Source of the DNA: an uncultured Bacilli bacterium | Lineage (GTDB): Bacteria; Bacillota_I; Bacilli_A; ML615J-28; CAG-313 | Direction: 5' to 3' | DNA length: 7,495 bases | NCBI GenBank assembly: GCA_934098295.1 | Contig: CAKONV010000033.1 | Span: 1-7,495 of the forward strand | Shown here: piece by piece, positions 6,549 through 7,495 of the stretch | How the letters are laid out: every line of letters starts with the position of its first letter | Position numbering within the stretch: position 1 is the first letter of the stretch | Position numbers and translations under genes: made by a program | Notes under the pieces: model-generated | The model's database searches: none | The model's input: the letters and a program-made list of their open reading frames with translations, nothing else | Told to the model about the DNA's origin: nothing

Positions 6549-6889
6549 ATGAATAAATTTATAGCTTATTGTGGGCTTGATTGTTCAACATGTGAAGCAA
6601 GAATCGCAACAATTAATAACGATGACAATTTAAGAAATGAAGTTGCAAAAAATGGAGTAAGTTAAACAATACTCTAATCACAAAAGAAATGATAAATTGT
6701 GTGGAATGCAAAATAGAAGGCATTAAAACTTACTTTTGTGATACAATGTGCCCAATTAGAAAATGTGCAATACAAGAAAATGTAGTAAATTGCGGTGCTT
6801 GTTCAAAAATGGATACTTGTGATAAAATCAAATTGATTACTTCTAACAACAAGGAAGCATTAGAAAGAATTAAAAGCTGTGGGAAATAA
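6549..6889 (+). pseudogene. Cys-rich DUF3795 family protein, interrupted by a -1 frameshift
   Basis: From ATG 6549 (AGAGGA at 6536-6541) the product begins MNKFIAYCGLDCSTCEAR and continues NNDDNLRNEVAKNGVS, then stops at 6663-6665. The rest of the family pattern lies in the -1 frame: WSKLNNTLITKEMINC from 6653, then a cysteine-rich part (CVEC, FCDTMCPIRKCAI, NCGACSKMDTC) to the TAA at 6887-6889. DUF3795 proteins normally read through this point as VAxxWSKLYN. The break falls in a run of six A (6647-6652); one added base gives VAKKWSKL. The cysteines (8, 12 and 15 in the first part, ten more after) suggest metal binding; the function of the family is unknown. Because the site reads A AAA AAT in frame, a -1 ribosomal slip would also give VAKNWSKL. 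Mutation or a homopolymer read error is simpler. The 3' part alone could start at ATG 6689 but has no good ribosome site. Confidence 0.8.
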
Positions 6890-7394
6890 AATACTCATAG
6901 AAGAATTAACGGAAAAAGATATAGAAAAATGCTTGGAAATATATAATCATTATATTACTAATACCTGTTTTACTTTAGAAGAACAAGAATTAACCTATCA
7001 AGCATTTAAAAAAAGATACTTAAAAATTAGTGAAAAATATCCCTTCATAGTAATTAAAAATAGTGATAAAGAAGTATTAGGCTATGCCTATCTAAATTAT
7101 TTTAATTCAAGAAGTGCTTATAGACACACAGCGGATTTATCAATATATATCAGTAAAGAACATACCCAGGAACACTTAGGTAATTTACTTTTAAAAAAAA
7201 TAGAAGAAGAAGCTCTAACAAAAAAAATAACAACAATTATTTCAATTGTTGTTACAGAAAATATGGCTTCTAGTAAATTTCATATAAAAAATGGGTTTAT
7301 CTTAGAAGGAACTCTCCATGATGTAGCATATAAATTTAATAGAAATATATCTGTATCATATTATAGAAAAAGATTAAATAATGAAAATCTATAA
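6879..7394 (+). CDS. GNAT family N-acetyltransferase, phosphinothricin acetyltransferase-like
   Basis: This 171-residue cytosolic enzyme has the GNAT fold expected to transfer acetyl from acetyl-CoA to an amine, most like the phosphinothricin/MnaT (amino-acid N-acyltransferase) branch. I see the start LIEELTEKDIEKCLEIYNHYI (6-26), the YRHTADLSIYI strand (81-91) typical of that branch, the acetyl-CoA loop region (96-101), and NMASSKFHIKNGF (128-140) followed by a YKFNRNISV end. The loop is odd: where relatives have R-G-K-G-I-G this protein has T-Q-E-H-L-G, with only the last glycine kept, so cofactor binding may be weak. No ATG is available near the front. GTG 6879 is the best start and overlaps the preceding gene by 11 bases in another frame, suggesting translational coupling. 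The substrate is unknown. No terminator is visible in the 100 bases after it. Confidence 0.85.
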   Translation: MGNKILIEELTEKDIEKCLEIYNHYITNTCFTLEEQELTYQAFKKRYLKISEKYPFIVIKNSDKEVLGYAYLNYFNSRSAYRHTADLSIYISKEHTQEHLGNLLLKKIEEEALTKKITTIISIVVTENMASSKFHIKNGFILEGTLHDVAYKFNRNISVSYYRKRLNNENL

Positions 7395-7453
7395 TATTCA
7401 AACAAATCTTATCTATTCTCTGTCAATAACTTTGCAAAATGTCCTAAAAAAAT

Positions 7454-7495
7454 TTAATCATAAGCGTAATCTTCGGTGCGTTTATTGCTAAGAAG
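7454..7495 (-). CDS. Possible 3' end of a gene entering from the right edge
   Basis: On the reverse strand the frame from the window edge reads LLSNKRTEDYAYD and ends in TAA at 7454-7456. Thirteen codons are too few to identify a family, and the open frame could be chance. The residue mix looks protein-like, and a convergent neighbour would fit the end of the forward operon at 7394. No terminator hairpin is visible between the two ends. This is a tentative call only. Confidence 0.25.
   Translation of the reverse strand, partial: LLSNKRTEDYAYD

Noticed and set aside
202..7394. No gene in the window ends in TGA, which could hint at a recoded TGA (code 4).
   Set aside because: Tryptophan is read from TGG wherever I checked, no in-frame TGA is needed to extend any gene, and nine or so stops are too few in an AT-rich genome to mean anything.
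7420..7432. A TTGACA box on the reverse strand after the acetyltransferase.
   Set aside because: No TATAAT-like box stands at a proper distance, and it would only drive antisense transcription into the acetyltransferase.

Overview
The window is a low-GC stretch with dense A/T runs, TTGACA/TATAAT promoters, AGGAG-type ribosome binding sites and hairpin-plus-T-run terminators. Together with the gene families present, this points to a low-GC Firmicute, or a Bacilli/Erysipelotrichia-like relative, probably anaerobic or host-associated. The lineage is inferred from style and gene content only. All supportable genes are on the + strand, except a possible gene end on the - strand at the right edge.

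Layout. (1) 202-678 encodes a NimA-like flavin-binding protein of the pyridoxamine-phosphate-oxidase superfamily. (2) A consensus promoter at 723-751 drives a tandem pair of paralogous small membrane proteins. The first (786-1304) is intact. The second (1342-1855) is broken by a duplicated ATAG. A strong terminator closes the unit at 1866-1906. (3) A perfect TTGACA-N17-TATAAT promoter at 1925-1953, with a perfect palindromic operator in its spacer, drives a two-gene MacB/LolD-type ABC transporter: ATPase 2007-2708 and FtsX-fold permease 2712-4997. A hairpin terminator follows at 5003-5049. (4) A leader RNA at 5146-5235 has the conserved strands and all the helices I expect of the yybP-ykoY (Mn2+) riboswitch. 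It sits just before a beta subunit of the Na+-translocating decarboxylase family (5260-6384), followed by a 49-residue gamma-like one-helix protein (6396-6545), a frameshifted Cys-rich DUF3795 gene (6549-6889) and an overlapping GNAT acetyltransferase (6879-7394).

How it fits together. The ABC unit looks like a repressed, inducible export system whose regulator is not in the window. The most interesting unit is the last one. A manganese-sensing type of leader controls a membrane-only beta/gamma pair with no carboxyltransferase (alpha) or biotin-carrier gene beside it. The beta subunit keeps all the family's known ion-site residues. This makes a manganese-linked role for a lone OadB-like protein worth testing. 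Two genes carry small frameshifts (4-bp duplication, 1-bp loss in an A run). They could be real decay, switchable tracts or sequence errors.
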